Part shown: positions 45,299-56,950 of the stretch, one piece after another
How the letters are laid out: every line of letters starts with the position of its first letter
Position numbering within the stretch: the first letter of the stretch is position 1
Source: Lantana camara
Lineage: Eukaryota; Streptophyta; Magnoliopsida; Lamiales; Verbenaceae
Assembly (NCBI GenBank): GCA_037501455.1
Contig: CM074857.1
Coordinates: 127,149,501 to 127,213,500, forward strand
Direction of reading: 5' to 3'
Length of the DNA stretch: 64,000 bases
The notes under the pieces: generated by a model
What the model was told of the DNA's origin: nothing
Databases searched by the model: none
The model's input: the letters and a program-made list of their open reading frames with translations, nothing else
Position numbers and translations under genes: made by a program

Positions 45299-47448
45299 TG
45301 TTGGGAATAGTGCCCTAAAAATTCAATTTGTTGAATTAATTAAACTGAATTTACAACAAGATGTGAGTATTTCACATATTGATAATTAATGACGTGTGGT
45401 GGTATTCTTATATGAAATGTGTTTCATAAGAAAAGACTTTGAATACCGAAATCACGTGTCATTAAAGTTCTAGTCGGTAAGATAAGAATATGTTCTTATC
45501 AAGACTATAACGGGGTTATATAAGATGATTAGTCTTTCATCATAGGGAATGGTGATTCCAATTATAACACGTTGATGATTTTCAATAGGATTGGAAACAT
45601 CGAACTGGACCACTGAGATTATTTATTTTATACTGCTATCTAAAATGAATAAAATCTCAGGAAGCATTGTACTTTTAATCCTGATAATATTTTGGCTTTA
45701 GGCATGTAGTGTTAGTCACTGTAATATACTCGAAGTGAGGTCTCGGTAACGGGGTGACCAAAATACTTTGTATGATTCGGTGACAACATGAAATGTGCTA
45801 AAGAGTTATATTGATCGAGAAATCTGTGACCTTGTTGGAAGGTAAAAGATATCCCTGAAATAGATTTGCAAAAGTTTGAATTAAGACTTTGGCCAAAGCA
45901 CTTCGCGTGATACGTCACCGAAGTTGTATGATGAATGTGTTTCACATACAGAGAATTTGAACTTAAGGCAAATCAATAAATTTCAAATTAGAGATGAAAA
46001 ATAAATGATAGTAGTTGCAATTTATTTTTCATGGATATCTACACGGAGTGAAATGCGAAATTATTCTAGATCGAGAAATTCGTGAATAATTTAATTAATT
46101 TTAGAGTGCAACAATATTTATTTAGTGGAATTAAATATTGTTAAACGGTAATTAATTACTATCATGAGATGATAATATATTAATCCGTTTGGAGCTAAAA
46201 TTAATTAGTCCTGCAGATCCCCTTGCAAGCCCCAATTGAAAACCCAAAGAGAAATTATTAAAAGGAGAAAGAGAAATGATTTTTCAAAGTGTTTGAAAAT
46301 AGCCAAGAGATTTATTTTAAGAAAATAAATCAAGTTCCAAAGAGTTGGAAATGCCCGGAATTTTATTTTGGAGAAAATAAAATTTAGATTTCTTTTTTTA
46401 AAAAAAAAATCTGCTGACGTGGCAGTTGACGTGTGATGCCATGTCAGTAGGTTGGGCCCAGTTGGCGCTGACACAGCATCCGCGTGGCGCGCCAAATGGG
46501 CGAATCAGATAGCGCCGTGTCATCTTTGGCGAGCAGTCCAGATTGACTGTTGACTGAAAAGTTAACGGGGCACGGAATCGGGTCGGAACCGGCTCAAATA
46601 GGCAGGTTAAACGGGCCGGTTTGTCGGGTAGGTCTTGCCCAGACCCGGACACGTGTCAAGATCTGGACGGTGGACGTGTTTGACACGCGCCAACCAGATT
46701 GCCGACATCTGACAGCGCGTGCGGGTGCGGGCGCGTGCCAGGCGGTGGCCGACTCGTGCCGTCGCGTTCCACTACGTGGCAGCTTCGGATTGGTCGCCAC
46801 AGCAAGTTGGTGTGTAAAATGATGAAAATACCCCTGTATTTTTATCTATAAATAGCCGACCCCCCTTGCTTCATTTGGCATACAGTTCTTCGGCCAAAAA
46901 TTTCACATTTTGGGCTGAAATTCCTTTTTCTTAATTAATCCAGTTTTTGGATTAATTAATTTTATAATTAGGTGTTTATATAATTAATATATAAACCACT
47001 TAATCATTAGAAAATAGGGATTTTCTAGTTTTAGAAAAACGAGTTTTTCTAGAAAATATTTTCTCGAGTATCTAGGGAAATACTCGCGGAGCCCACACTC
47101 CGAGGGTTGAGTCGGGGATATTATGGGGAAGCTCTGCTGGTCTCACGAAAAGGAAAGGAGCTGGAAAAACACTGTTAGATAACCATGTTTGCAGTATGGT
47201 AATATTTTGCAGTTATATTATTTTAAGCATGATAAATTATATGCTCTTAAGTGTTAATTGCATGTTAGATATTTATCTGCTTAAGTGATTTAAAATTTAT
47301 TATCAATTTCATGTATATACTTGAGTAGATCCGGCTAGTCTTCCGCTATTGTATTAAAATGTTTTAGAAATATTTTAATACTTGTATTATAATAAAATTT
47401 TTAAAATGTGGTCCTGGACCGCTATTGTTCTGGGCCCACCTCACAGCA
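45299..47448 (+). mobile_element. 2,150-bp solo LTR nested in the previous LTR
   Basis: It starts TGTTGGGAATAGTGCCC and ends CCTCACAGCA with the exact TSD ATTTG at 45294-45298 and 47449-47453. The start resembles known copia-type LTRs. It has a GC-rich block at 46,430-46,800 and a TATA box followed by a short leader, as a plus-strand LTR promoter would. No gene, PBS or PPT. It is the youngest of the three layers at this site. Confidence 0.85.
46840..46856 (+). promoter_or_regulatory. LTR promoter TATA box
   Basis: TTTTATCTATAAATAGCC follows the GC-rich part of the solo LTR at the position expected of the U3/R promoter. If still active it would read rightwards into copia #3 sequence. Confidence 0.5.
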
Positions 47449-50400
47449 ATTTGGACTAAGCTCGCGGGCTTACTTCTCCTTTAGCAATCCACATGATCAT
47501 AACCATGAGCCCCAAAATCCTTCCATTAAACGTTTCCCTAAAGACAACCACAAAGTCAATTAAGTCGCACAATTTCCAGCAAGTAAAGGAGTTAGATATA
47601 ACAAATATGAGCTCAATATATCGACAAATATTCAACATATCAATGCACGGGGGGTGCAATGTTCTTTAATTTAAGTAGTTTCTTTATTGAGACTTGATTT
47701 TTCCTTTAATTTCAATTCTAGTGGTTTGGAGATTTTGTATCATGGCAATATGTTTGGCCATGGGTCCTTGCATAATGGTTTCTTTGTTCTTGACTTGGAT
47801 GATATTTATAATAATAATTCCTCACTTGCCTTAGTTGCTAATTTTAATTGCGATTCTGAATCTGTGAAATGACATTCTAGACTAGGCCACATAGGCCAAG
47901 ATAAGATGAGTCGACTAGCTAAAAAAGGTCTTCTAGACCGACTTACTAAGGTTAAGTTACCTAAATGTGAGGCATGTTTAGCTAGTAAGGCAACTCAAAA
48001 AACCTTTTGGTAAGGCTTAAAGAGTATCAAGTCCCTTAGAATTAATCCATTCTGACATTTGTGGACCCATGAACGTCAAAGGACGTCATGGTGGTATTTA
48101 TTTCCTTACTCTCATAGATGATTATTTACGATATGGATATGTGTACCTACTATCCCACCGCTATGAAACACTAGATGTGTTCAAACATTTTGTAGCGGAA
48201 GTAGAAACTTAATTGGAACGGAAAGTTAAAACTCTTCGAACTAATCGAGGTCGTGAATATCTCTCTGATATGTTCAAGGAGTATTGCGAAGGAAAGGGTA
48301 TACGTAGATAACTTATTATTCCTAGAACTCCACAACAAAATGATATTGTTGCGGAACGAAGGAATCATACTTTACTTGACATGGTTAGATCAATGAAGGC
48401 GCAAGCTAGTTTTCCGATCAGCTATTAGGCAGACGCACTACTGACGGTAGTGTATATACTTAATCGTGTACCAAGTAAAAGTATACCCACCACTCCATAT
48501 GAGTTATAAAATGGTAGAAAACCTTCCTTAGACCACTTACGCCCATGGGGTTCGGCTGGCTTTGTGCACAATCCAAACCACAAACATGAAAAACTTGGTC
48601 CAAGATGGTGAACATTCAAAAGGATATGTGATGTTCGGTGAACATCCAGATGGTGGCATGACAGAAATAGATTCCAGCAATGTAGAATTTCTTGAGAATG
48701 AGTTTTCAAGAATCGGTGAAACCAAACGATACCTTGAGTTGCATAAGTTACAACGGAATGATGAGTTATCTCTTGGTTAGGGAAGAGATATGAGAACTCA
48801 TCAAATCACTAAGGATAATAAAATTCCACTGCATGAGGGAGACAGTGGGAGTGATCCTACAATCCCGGATAGTGAAAACTTGTTTATTAATGAAAATTAA
48901 CCTGAACATGAGGTGGGTCCAAATGTTCAAGCTTTTACACCACCAAGGGATAGTGGGAGAGATTCGATGCTCGAACAAATAAGTAATCAAGGTCCTACTA
49001 TATGAAGAAGTGAACGTGGAAGAATTTCTCGACGATACTTTCAGTTTGAAGAGGAAATATTTCTATGCACTCCTTCAGAAATTGAGGAGCCTTCTTCCTT
49101 TAAGGAGGCTTTGAATTCACCAAATAGTTTTGAATGGATGGATGCTATGAGGGATGAGATGGAATCAATGGCAAAGAATAAGGTTTGGGATTTAGTTGAC
49201 CTTCCACCTAAGCGTAAATCAATTGGAAACAAATGGGTTTTCAAGATAAAACGCAAGCTAATGGTGAAGGGTTTTACCCAAATTGAGGGTATAGACTATA
49301 AAGAGACTTTCTCTCATGTGATAAGACTCGCCTCTATTATCATACTCTTAGCTTTGGTTGCCCATTTGGATTTAGAATTATTCCAAATGGACGTAAAGAC
49401 TGTTTTCCTCAAAGGTAACCTTGAGGATGAGACTTATATGGATTAACGTATTGGTTTTGTATCAAAAGTAAAAAAGGCAAAGTTTGTCGTCTAAAGAGAT
49501 CCATATGAGGTCTAAATCAGTCTTCCAGATCATGGTACTTTAGATTCCATGAAGCAATTTCTGAGTTTGGCTTGAATATGGTAGATGAAGACCATTGTAT
49601 ATATGTTAAGAAAACTACAGAAGAGATTATGTTTCTTTCTCTGTATGTTGATGATATTCTTTTGGCTGGGAACAACATGGAGATGATCAATGCTACTAAA
49701 CAGTGGTTGTCCTCTATTTTTGAGATGAACGACATGGGTGAGGCAAGGTTCGTCATTGGCGTTGAAATAATGAGAAATCGTTCTAAGAAACTTCTTGGTT
49801 TATCTCAAGAAACTTATATTAAGAAATCTTGAAACGCTTTCGAATGCATTATTCCAAACCCGTTGATACTCCAATTGAGAAGGGTCTGACCTTAAGCCTT
49901 GATCAATGCTCTAAAACAGCTAAAGAAAAAGAGCAAATGAGCAATGACCCTTATGTTAGTGCCGTAGGGAGCTTATTGTATGCCATATTATGTACAACGC
50001 CTGACATCTATTTTGCGGTTGGTTTGGTGAGTCGTTATCAAAGTAACCCAGGACCTGCTCATTGGCAAGCGGTCAAGAGAATCATGCGATACCTTCGCGG
50101 TACCAGTGACTTAGTCCTTTACTATCAGGGTAGGGACTTGAGACTGAAGGGGTATTCGGATGCTGATTGGGGAGGTGATGTAGATGAATCTAAGTCCACC
50201 TCCGGATACGTTTTCATCCTTGGTGGAGAAGCCGTATCATGGTGCAGTAAGAAGCAAGACTGCATAGCATTATCAACTATGGAAACAGAGTATGTTGCAT
50301 GTTGTCTTGCCACGTAGGAGGTGATCTGGCTGAAATAGTTTCTAAAGGACCTCAACCTCACCTTGGGGGTTGATGAACCTACAGAAATAAAATGCGACAA

Positions 50401-50600
50401 TACGGCTGCCATCCAATTTGGAAAAGATCGAAAGACCAAGCATATCAAGAGGCGTTATCATTTTGTACGAGCCGCCATACAGAAGAATAAAGTTGTCTTT
50501 AAGTATATATCTACTAATAAAATGATTGTTGATCCATTTGACTAAACCTATTCCTATAGATGCTTTTAAAGCTTATATGTTAAGCCTAGGATTACAAAGG

Positions 50601-52130
50601 ATTTAGTGTGTTAGATCAATTTTATTATGTGCTGGACATATAGTTTGTATTGAGCATTATCAAAATAAAATCTTTATTTCTTTATCAATGCTCTTGTGTG
50701 TACAATTATTTTATTAGGCATAAAATTGTCACAAGGCTTTTGATTCACTCTGTCACACGAGTAATCACCTTGATGCATGAGTTGCAATCAAGATGAGACT
50801 GAACCATGTTAATACTAGGTCTGTTTAACAGTGGATTATTATCTTACTTGCGTTGTAAAAGATAATAATGATAAACTTAATAGTTTCCTTAGTAAGTCTA
50901 AGATGAGACTCTAGATGAGTCGAATATGAAATTCTATATTTTCATATTACAGCCTTAAAGCCGAATTCAGAATGGTAGATAAACATTGAGTGTATTTGAT
51001 CGAGAGGTTCAAGTTAGAATTTTGAGTAAAAATATAGACTATGAACTCACATGGCATAGATACGTGACATGCTCACCTTAGTGGGAGTTATGCCATGACA
51101 CACATATCATACTGTGTGTGTGCTTTGACTACCGTTACCAAGGGTGACAATTGATTCCCCTCTTTTGTCACTGTGTGACCTTGCTGACTTGTGTGTCCAT
51201 ATGATCGATGCTCTTCGACCTAAAACAGTGACTTGAAGTCAAAGTTCGATGGTGCTACTTTGTTGTGTTTTTCCAAGGGCTAAGATTTATACAGTCCAGC
51301 TGTGCACAAGAGAAAAACAGTCGAGCTAAGATGCATTGTCGTGGTGTCTAGGGAACAATCATTTTGTCTTCACCATATTAGTCCAGACAACTATATGTGT
51401 TATAGTCATATAATATCGATATAGCATAAAGGGACATTGTATCTTATTGGTGATGACTCGAATGATTTGGGGTATCGTAGATGAGAAAATGTCATGTTAG
51501 TTGGATGATGACTTAATATAACATTGTTTGTTACTTTTTGGTCGCACACTCCATTTCTTGTATGAAACGTAAGAGAGATATTATAAATTATTTTGTATAA
51601 TTAAGCGGCTTATGTGGCCGATTGGGAGCTGTAGTTAGTAGGTGGGTCCGGCCACATCCCTAAAGATTAGGGAGCAGTTTCTGTAACTGTCGTGGCACTC
51701 ACCTATAGAATAGAGCAGTTCTATTCTATATATAAGAGACTTATCTGTGAGATAAGTTTGACGAACACACGAGACAAAATATTCGCTACAGAATACTCTC
51801 TCTAAGAAATTCTCTTTATGTAGTCCATCATCCAAGACTAGAGATTTGGGGCGTGGAAAAGACGGTGACTCTAGTAGCCACTTGAAGAGAAGATTACAGT
51901 CGAGATAACAGTGGGTTTAAGACGACAATCAATTCGCTTCCGCAGATCAAGTTAGTCCGATTATATGTATACCTACAAGGTTCAATCCAACTCTTCTCGA
52001 AAGGGGTCGTCCTTCGAAAATCCCAGATACTGCATTCTAGAGAAGCTATTCAACATGTAGCTCGGGCTCCGGTGATTTAATAACTATAAGAGGGTAAATA
52101 TAATTAATAGTGTATATTATATTATTGACA
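50601..52130 (+). mobile_element. 3' UTR and LTR of copia #3 (edges unresolved)
   Basis: After the RNase H end comes non-coding sequence with TTAGTGGGAGTTATGCC near 51,080, a possible polypurine tract and LTR start. A promoter-like CTATATATAAGAGAC follows near 51,725 and leader-like sequence runs to about 52,080. No second LTR copy was found upstream of gag, so the borders cannot be set. Confidence 0.45.
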
Positions 52131-52250
52131 GTAATGATTATTTCATTCAAATAGATTATATGATGAACTTTAATCGTTAAGTGGTTTCAAACTTTTGCAT
52201 CCCCTGTATCCGTCCATCCATTCATCTATATATATATATATATATATATA

Positions 52251-52484
52251 GGGGAAATTACATCTACACCCCCTGAGGTTTGGCCTAATTACAAATCAGT
52301 CCCTCTTTTTTCATTTATTACATATCAACCCCTAAAAACACTGTTTCAATTACATTTTAACCCCTAAAGAGGGACTGATTTGTAATTGAAACAGTGTTTT
52401 TAGGGATTGATATGTAATAAATGAAAAAAGAGGGACTGATTTGTAATTAGGCCAAACCTCAGGGGGTGTAGATGTAATTTGCCC
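52251..52484. mobile_element. Hairpin MITE, nearly perfect palindrome
   Basis: Arms 52251-52354 and 52381-52484 (104 bp each) are inverted repeats with about two mismatches, separated by 26 bp. The tip GGGGAAATTACATCTACACC is of a type seen in plant foldback or Mutator-like MITEs. It sits between TA-repeat tracts, so the TSD cannot be read unambiguously. The transcript would fold into a long hairpin. Confidence 0.85.
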
Positions 52485-52922
52485 TATATATATATATAGA
52501 TCAAATTGGCTAGATTAGGAAGATTATAAACTTTAAATTGGGCATAAATTACTGATTATAAGAGATATTATATTATTACAATTGAACCTTTGATTTACAT
52601 ACCACTTTTTTTTCAATATTTTTCCGCACGTGGGACAAATTTGAGGAACATTAAATTAGAAAGTTCGAACAAAAACATAAGATTAAAAACATATGTGAGC
52701 CTGATAAGCTCTAAAAATGTCTGATATAAATTCTAAAATTTACAAAGTTTATAAAGAAGCTTGACTGAGCACTCTCTTATGCTTATATATATATATATAT
52801 ATAAAGAATATTGAAAAGTACACACTGATATTTGTAATACTTATTTTTCTATTCTGAACGAGTGTCTAGACAGGTGAATAGGTGATCCTACTAACTTATT
52901 AATATCGTCGTTTTTGTAAGAA
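52485..52922. other. AT-rich DNA between the MITE and right Helitron
   Basis: No gene seen. It contains (TA)n tracts near 52,485-52,498 and 52,782-52,803. The host T that follows the right Helitron's CTAG is the complement of base 52922. Confidence 0.45.
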
Positions 52923-52950
52923 CTAGTGAAGTGAACGTGCGTTGCACGTT
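52923..52950 (-). other. Helitron 3' terminal hairpin and CTAG end (right copy)
   Basis: Same 7-bp stem, 3-base loop and seven-base spacing to CTAG as in the left copy, read on the minus strand. Confidence 0.85.
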
Positions 52951-53339
52951 TATCATTTAATTTTTTAAAATAAATTTAGTTATTATATTTATTGAACAAA
53001 TTAAGATATTAAAAATATTTATTTTGATTAAATAAATATACACATACAAAAATATTTATATGAAATTTCTCTTTCAAATCATCTACGATAAGTAGAAATT
53101 CGAAGTAGAGAACATCCAAATAAATAAGCAATAAAAATATTTGAAATTTTGTTATTATATAAAAATATATATATTTAAGTGTATAGTAATTTGGCCAAAT
53201 AATTCTAGCTTTTAAGCATAAGTAATAGTTTATAATTTTCAAATATATCTAATAAAATGAAGAGACATGTAAAAATTATAGAACAAAACCTAAAAGATCA
53301 CCCAATTTTGCCGGTGGAGCATCCTAAACGTAGTAATCA

Positions 53340-56300
53340 TCTTGAAACTTATGACCTATTCTCATCAGTTTATCGGTCATCATGTTAATTTCTTTTTCTA
53401 GAGATTTATTTAATTCAAGTTTCGTATGGCCTTTGGAGTAAACTTTATCAATTAAATTACATTTCTCATTTGTTTCATTTCAATATCCTTCATTGTTATC
53501 CATTTCATGACCATCTTCGAATCAATACCCACTTTAGTCATCAAAAAGTGTCTTTCCCAAGTTAGTGTTAATACTCGGCGTAAGCTCAATAACTCCACTA
53601 TATTATTTAAACTCTACTAAGATCCATAGCGTATCCTAACACCCATATTCAGCTATCATCTAGAATGACGCCCATGTCATCTCAAATGATTCCCCTGGTT
53701 ATAAAAGCTCACCTCAGAGTTTAGTTTCACCAATCCTCTCTCGGGTTTATTCCACGATAACTCAGTGCATATTTTTCTTTTATCTGTATTTTTTGTCCAC
53801 ACTGATTAGTGTTGAGGTTTCATTAACTCTTTTATGTGACGAAGAGTGGAACTTTTAAGTTTCATAACATTTTGATAACTCCATTGGTTCCATATTTTTC
53901 AAAGATTTTAAAGCGTCAAGATCAAGACAATCCACGCATGATAATCAAATAACATATTACTCTGAATTTTGTTATAAAAGCTCTCTTTGAGACCGTTCGA
54001 CACTCGCATGCCATGGAAATTTCGTTCAGTTTGTGCATCAATAATCTTGTCTGATACCCGAAGTGCGAATGGACAACTTCTGAGCATGTGGTCCATATAT
54101 TCATGTCCTATATAGCAGCGTGTACATACATCTCTTTTTCTAAATTTTCTATCATATTTCAGTACATTCATGAGCAAGCTATCATGTTAGCAATCCACAA
54201 GAAAATCTTAAACTTTTGGGGACAAAATAATTTTCAAATTCATTTCCAATTTTTCTCCCATGTCTTATCCGACACCATAAGTAGACTATAACTGATTTAT
54301 AGGACAATTTGTCGTTAGTTGACCCAATCAAAACTCTCTTATCTCCGTTATCATGCAATGCAATTAGGACATTAAGTATCTCATCCACCACCTCCTTAGG
54401 CAATAACGTTTTCAACTTATGTAAGTTTCAGCTTTTATTTGTGCAATGGATTACATACCATCAGATCTTTATCCTTCTCATGAATCTTATCTCCAAAGAT
54501 GTCAACTAGTTTGCTTGTAATAACCATCTATCATTCCATAGAGACGTCCATTCAACTGGTTCTAACTATCCCCTTGCATACTCGGGAAGCCATAAGTGGA
54601 AGCTTATGTTCAAGAATGAGAACATCCTAGCAGCAATAACCATCTTAAACCTTATGACCTATCATCGCCAATTTATCCATCATCATGTTTCTTTCTCTCG
54701 AGATTTATTTAATCAAAGTTTCTGAAAATCTTTGGAGTAACCTTCGCCAATCAAATATTACATTTCTCATTAGTTGTTTTTGAGTATCCTTCATTAATAT
54801 TTAACGATCGTCTCCAAATCAATCTCCACATTAATTTTTGAAAAGTATCTTTCCAAAGTTAGTTTTAATCCTTTAGGTAAGTTCAATAACTTTGCTACAT
54901 TATTGAAACTATACCAAGATTCATAACATATATATCCTAGCATTCATCTCCGATTGCCATCTCGAATGACGCCCCTGTTGGTGTAGTTATAAAAGCTTCA
55001 ATCCGATTTTAGTTTTACCCATCACTTCTCGAATTTATTTCACGACAACTAAGTGCAAATTTTCTTTTGCCTATGTTTTGTGTCCTTATTGATTATTACT
55101 AAGGTCGTAGATAACTCTTTTATGTGGCGAATAACAACATTTCTAAGCTTCATAACATTTTGATAGCTCCATCGGCTCCATGTTTTCCAAAAATTTAGAG
55201 CGTCAAGATCAACACAACCCACCCAGGATATTTTAGGAACATATTACTCAGTATTTTGCTACTAAAGCTCTCTTTGAGCCCATCTGACGCTTGCAAGTTT
55301 TCCCTAAATTTTCTATCATACTCCAATACATTTGTAAGCAAGCTATCATATTGGCAAAGCCACAGGAAAATCTTGAATTTTTGGGGTAAGGTAATTTTCA
55401 AATTCATTTAAAGTTTTTTCTTGCATGTCTCATCCGACGCCATAAGTAGAGTATTGTCATTTTATAGGAGAATTTATCTTTAGTTGACACAATTCATTCT
55501 CTCTTATCTCCATTATCATGCAGCGCGTTAGGACACTAAGTACCTCATTCACCACCTCTTTGGACGGTGATGTTTTCAACTTATTTAGGTTTCAATTTTT
55601 ATCTTTTCCAATGAGATTACATTCCATAAGATCTTTATCCTCCTCATGAATGTTATCTCCAAAGATGTCCGTCAGTTTGCCTTGTGATAACCATCTATCA
55701 TTCCATAAAGATGTCCCTTCACCGTTCCCAATCCTTCATTTTCAAAATGGTTCCACCATCCAAGTGTTTTTAACTATCCCCTTCCATGCTCGGGAAACCC
55801 ATAAGTCGAGGCTTATATTCGATCAAGAATGTTATCCCTTTTTAAATATTTTTTTGATGTATAACGTCATCTCCTTGTTAAGCATTCTTCATCCCGTTTT
55901 AGCTAGCATCACTATATTTTCTTTTGGGCTTCTCTAAAACCCAATCCACATTCTTACTTCTTTGCAGTCACCTTCTTTCACTCTACAAGATGGGTTCGTT
56001 CCTTGTTATATTAACCGCCTAAAGAAAGTTGTGCTTGAGTGGATCAAGTTTATCGTACATCAGATTAGGGAGCCAATTTTTGTGCATGTGGTTGATGGAG
56101 ATCGAGATCGTGATGGACTTAATAAGTGTCATTCGTCAATAAATATTTGTCATTTTGGCTTTCTATCCCAAGAGATGCTTTTCGAATCTATTAATCACAA
56201 TTGGGAAATGCTCATTATAATTACAACTAAAGTTCATTTGCACCCCCCAAATAGTTCCTTAAGTTGTCTGTATTTTTCATGCCCAGAATTCTATTAACCT

Positions 56301-56950
56301 ACTGTTTTAAATCATTTGTCGCATAAGGTGCAAACAACACATGTGATTTACATAAGTTTAATTTGAGGCCCAACTCCTTGCAAAACGTCTCAACCACACT
56401 TTTAATGCACTTTGCTCCATCCACGATAGGTTTGACTCCCAATATTAAGTTGTCCGCAAAAGGCAAGTGTGAGATCATGTAGGAGCTTCTCTGATATACC
56501 ATAATTGGCTTCCAGGTCCGGCCGAAATGGTCTCTTCAATTATATATGTAAGTTGTTCCATGCGTATTACAAACAAATAAAACGAACGTGATTACCTTAT
56601 CTAATGCCACACATCCGTACAACCTCCGTTGGTTCACCATTCTATAGAATCTCCGATTGTATCCGCTACATTCTGCTCATAATGATATTGATGATTTTCG
56701 TCGGGAATTTGAAGAAACTTAAAAGTCTTTTTAGAAATTCCACTGGGTTTCTTCGTACGCTGTTTCAATATTCAATTTCAGCACCATGCCCTTTTTTTAT
56801 CGTTGGAGTGATGTAGCATTCGTAATACTTATTCAGGCATCAAAATATTGTAATAGGTGCCTTGGTCGGGAATGAAGATATTCTAATTCGATCCAGCAAT
56901 TTTTTTAATATACGGTTTAAACGAATATAATCATCTTGGTGATTATTTTG
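53340..56950 (-). pseudogene. Decayed LINE inside the right Helitron
   Basis: The mirror of the LINE at 13,400-16,960. The clearest RT fragment is a frame at 56502-56299 with SHLPFADNLILGVKP and LGLKLNLCKSHVLF, readable here in one frame while the left copy has a stop near its start. Zinc-domain copies lie at 55407-55195 and 54177-53908 (CTRC...H...CPFA). RNase-H-like remnants lie near 53,720. Full of stops. The internal 1.17-kb duplication is shared. Confidence 0.65.

Larger units (their letters stand above)
44113..47642. mobile_element. Solo LTR (about 1,375 bp without its own insertion) in copia #3
   Basis: It begins TGATGGGTGTCGAAGCC and ends TTCAACATATCA, flanked by the exact TSD ATGCA at 44108-44112 and 47643-47647. 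Removing it restores the copia #3 frame (DALYA, then RGVQ). The left part contains GGGTATCGATCCACGAGG, a phrase typical of untranslated or LTR regions of plant gypsy elements. No gag or pol. It is itself interrupted at 45,299-47,448 by another solo LTR. Confidence 0.85.
43001..50600 (+). pseudogene. Ty1/copia #3 gag-pol, decayed and split by nested LTRs
   Basis: Plus strand. Gag starts MSSKCLAPETVEKLDGSNYD at 43001 and runs with stops (43,310; 43,650) to a knuckle CYNCGRKGHFARYF whose final Cys is Phe. Protease has WIVDSGASKHIV near 43,920. The frame is interrupted at 44,112 in LDALYA and resumes at 47,648; the join reads on in frame. GAG-pre-integrase (HSRLGHIGQDKMSRL) and a broken integrase follow to about 48,700. 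RT at 49,111-49,832 has KSIGNKWVFKIK, QMDVKTVFLKGNL and YVDDILLAGN. RNase H at 49,829-50,545 has YSDADWGGD and SKKQDCIALSTMETEY. A one-base slip near 50,535 precedes LTKPIPIDAFKAY. Many stops throughout; the oldest-looking of the three copia elements. Confidence 0.85.

Noticed and set aside
46430..46830. GC-rich stretch as a host CpG-island-like promoter or gene
   Set aside because: It lies wholly within the 2,150-bp solo LTR defined by an exact TSD, just upstream of the LTR TATA box; its open frames have no domain.
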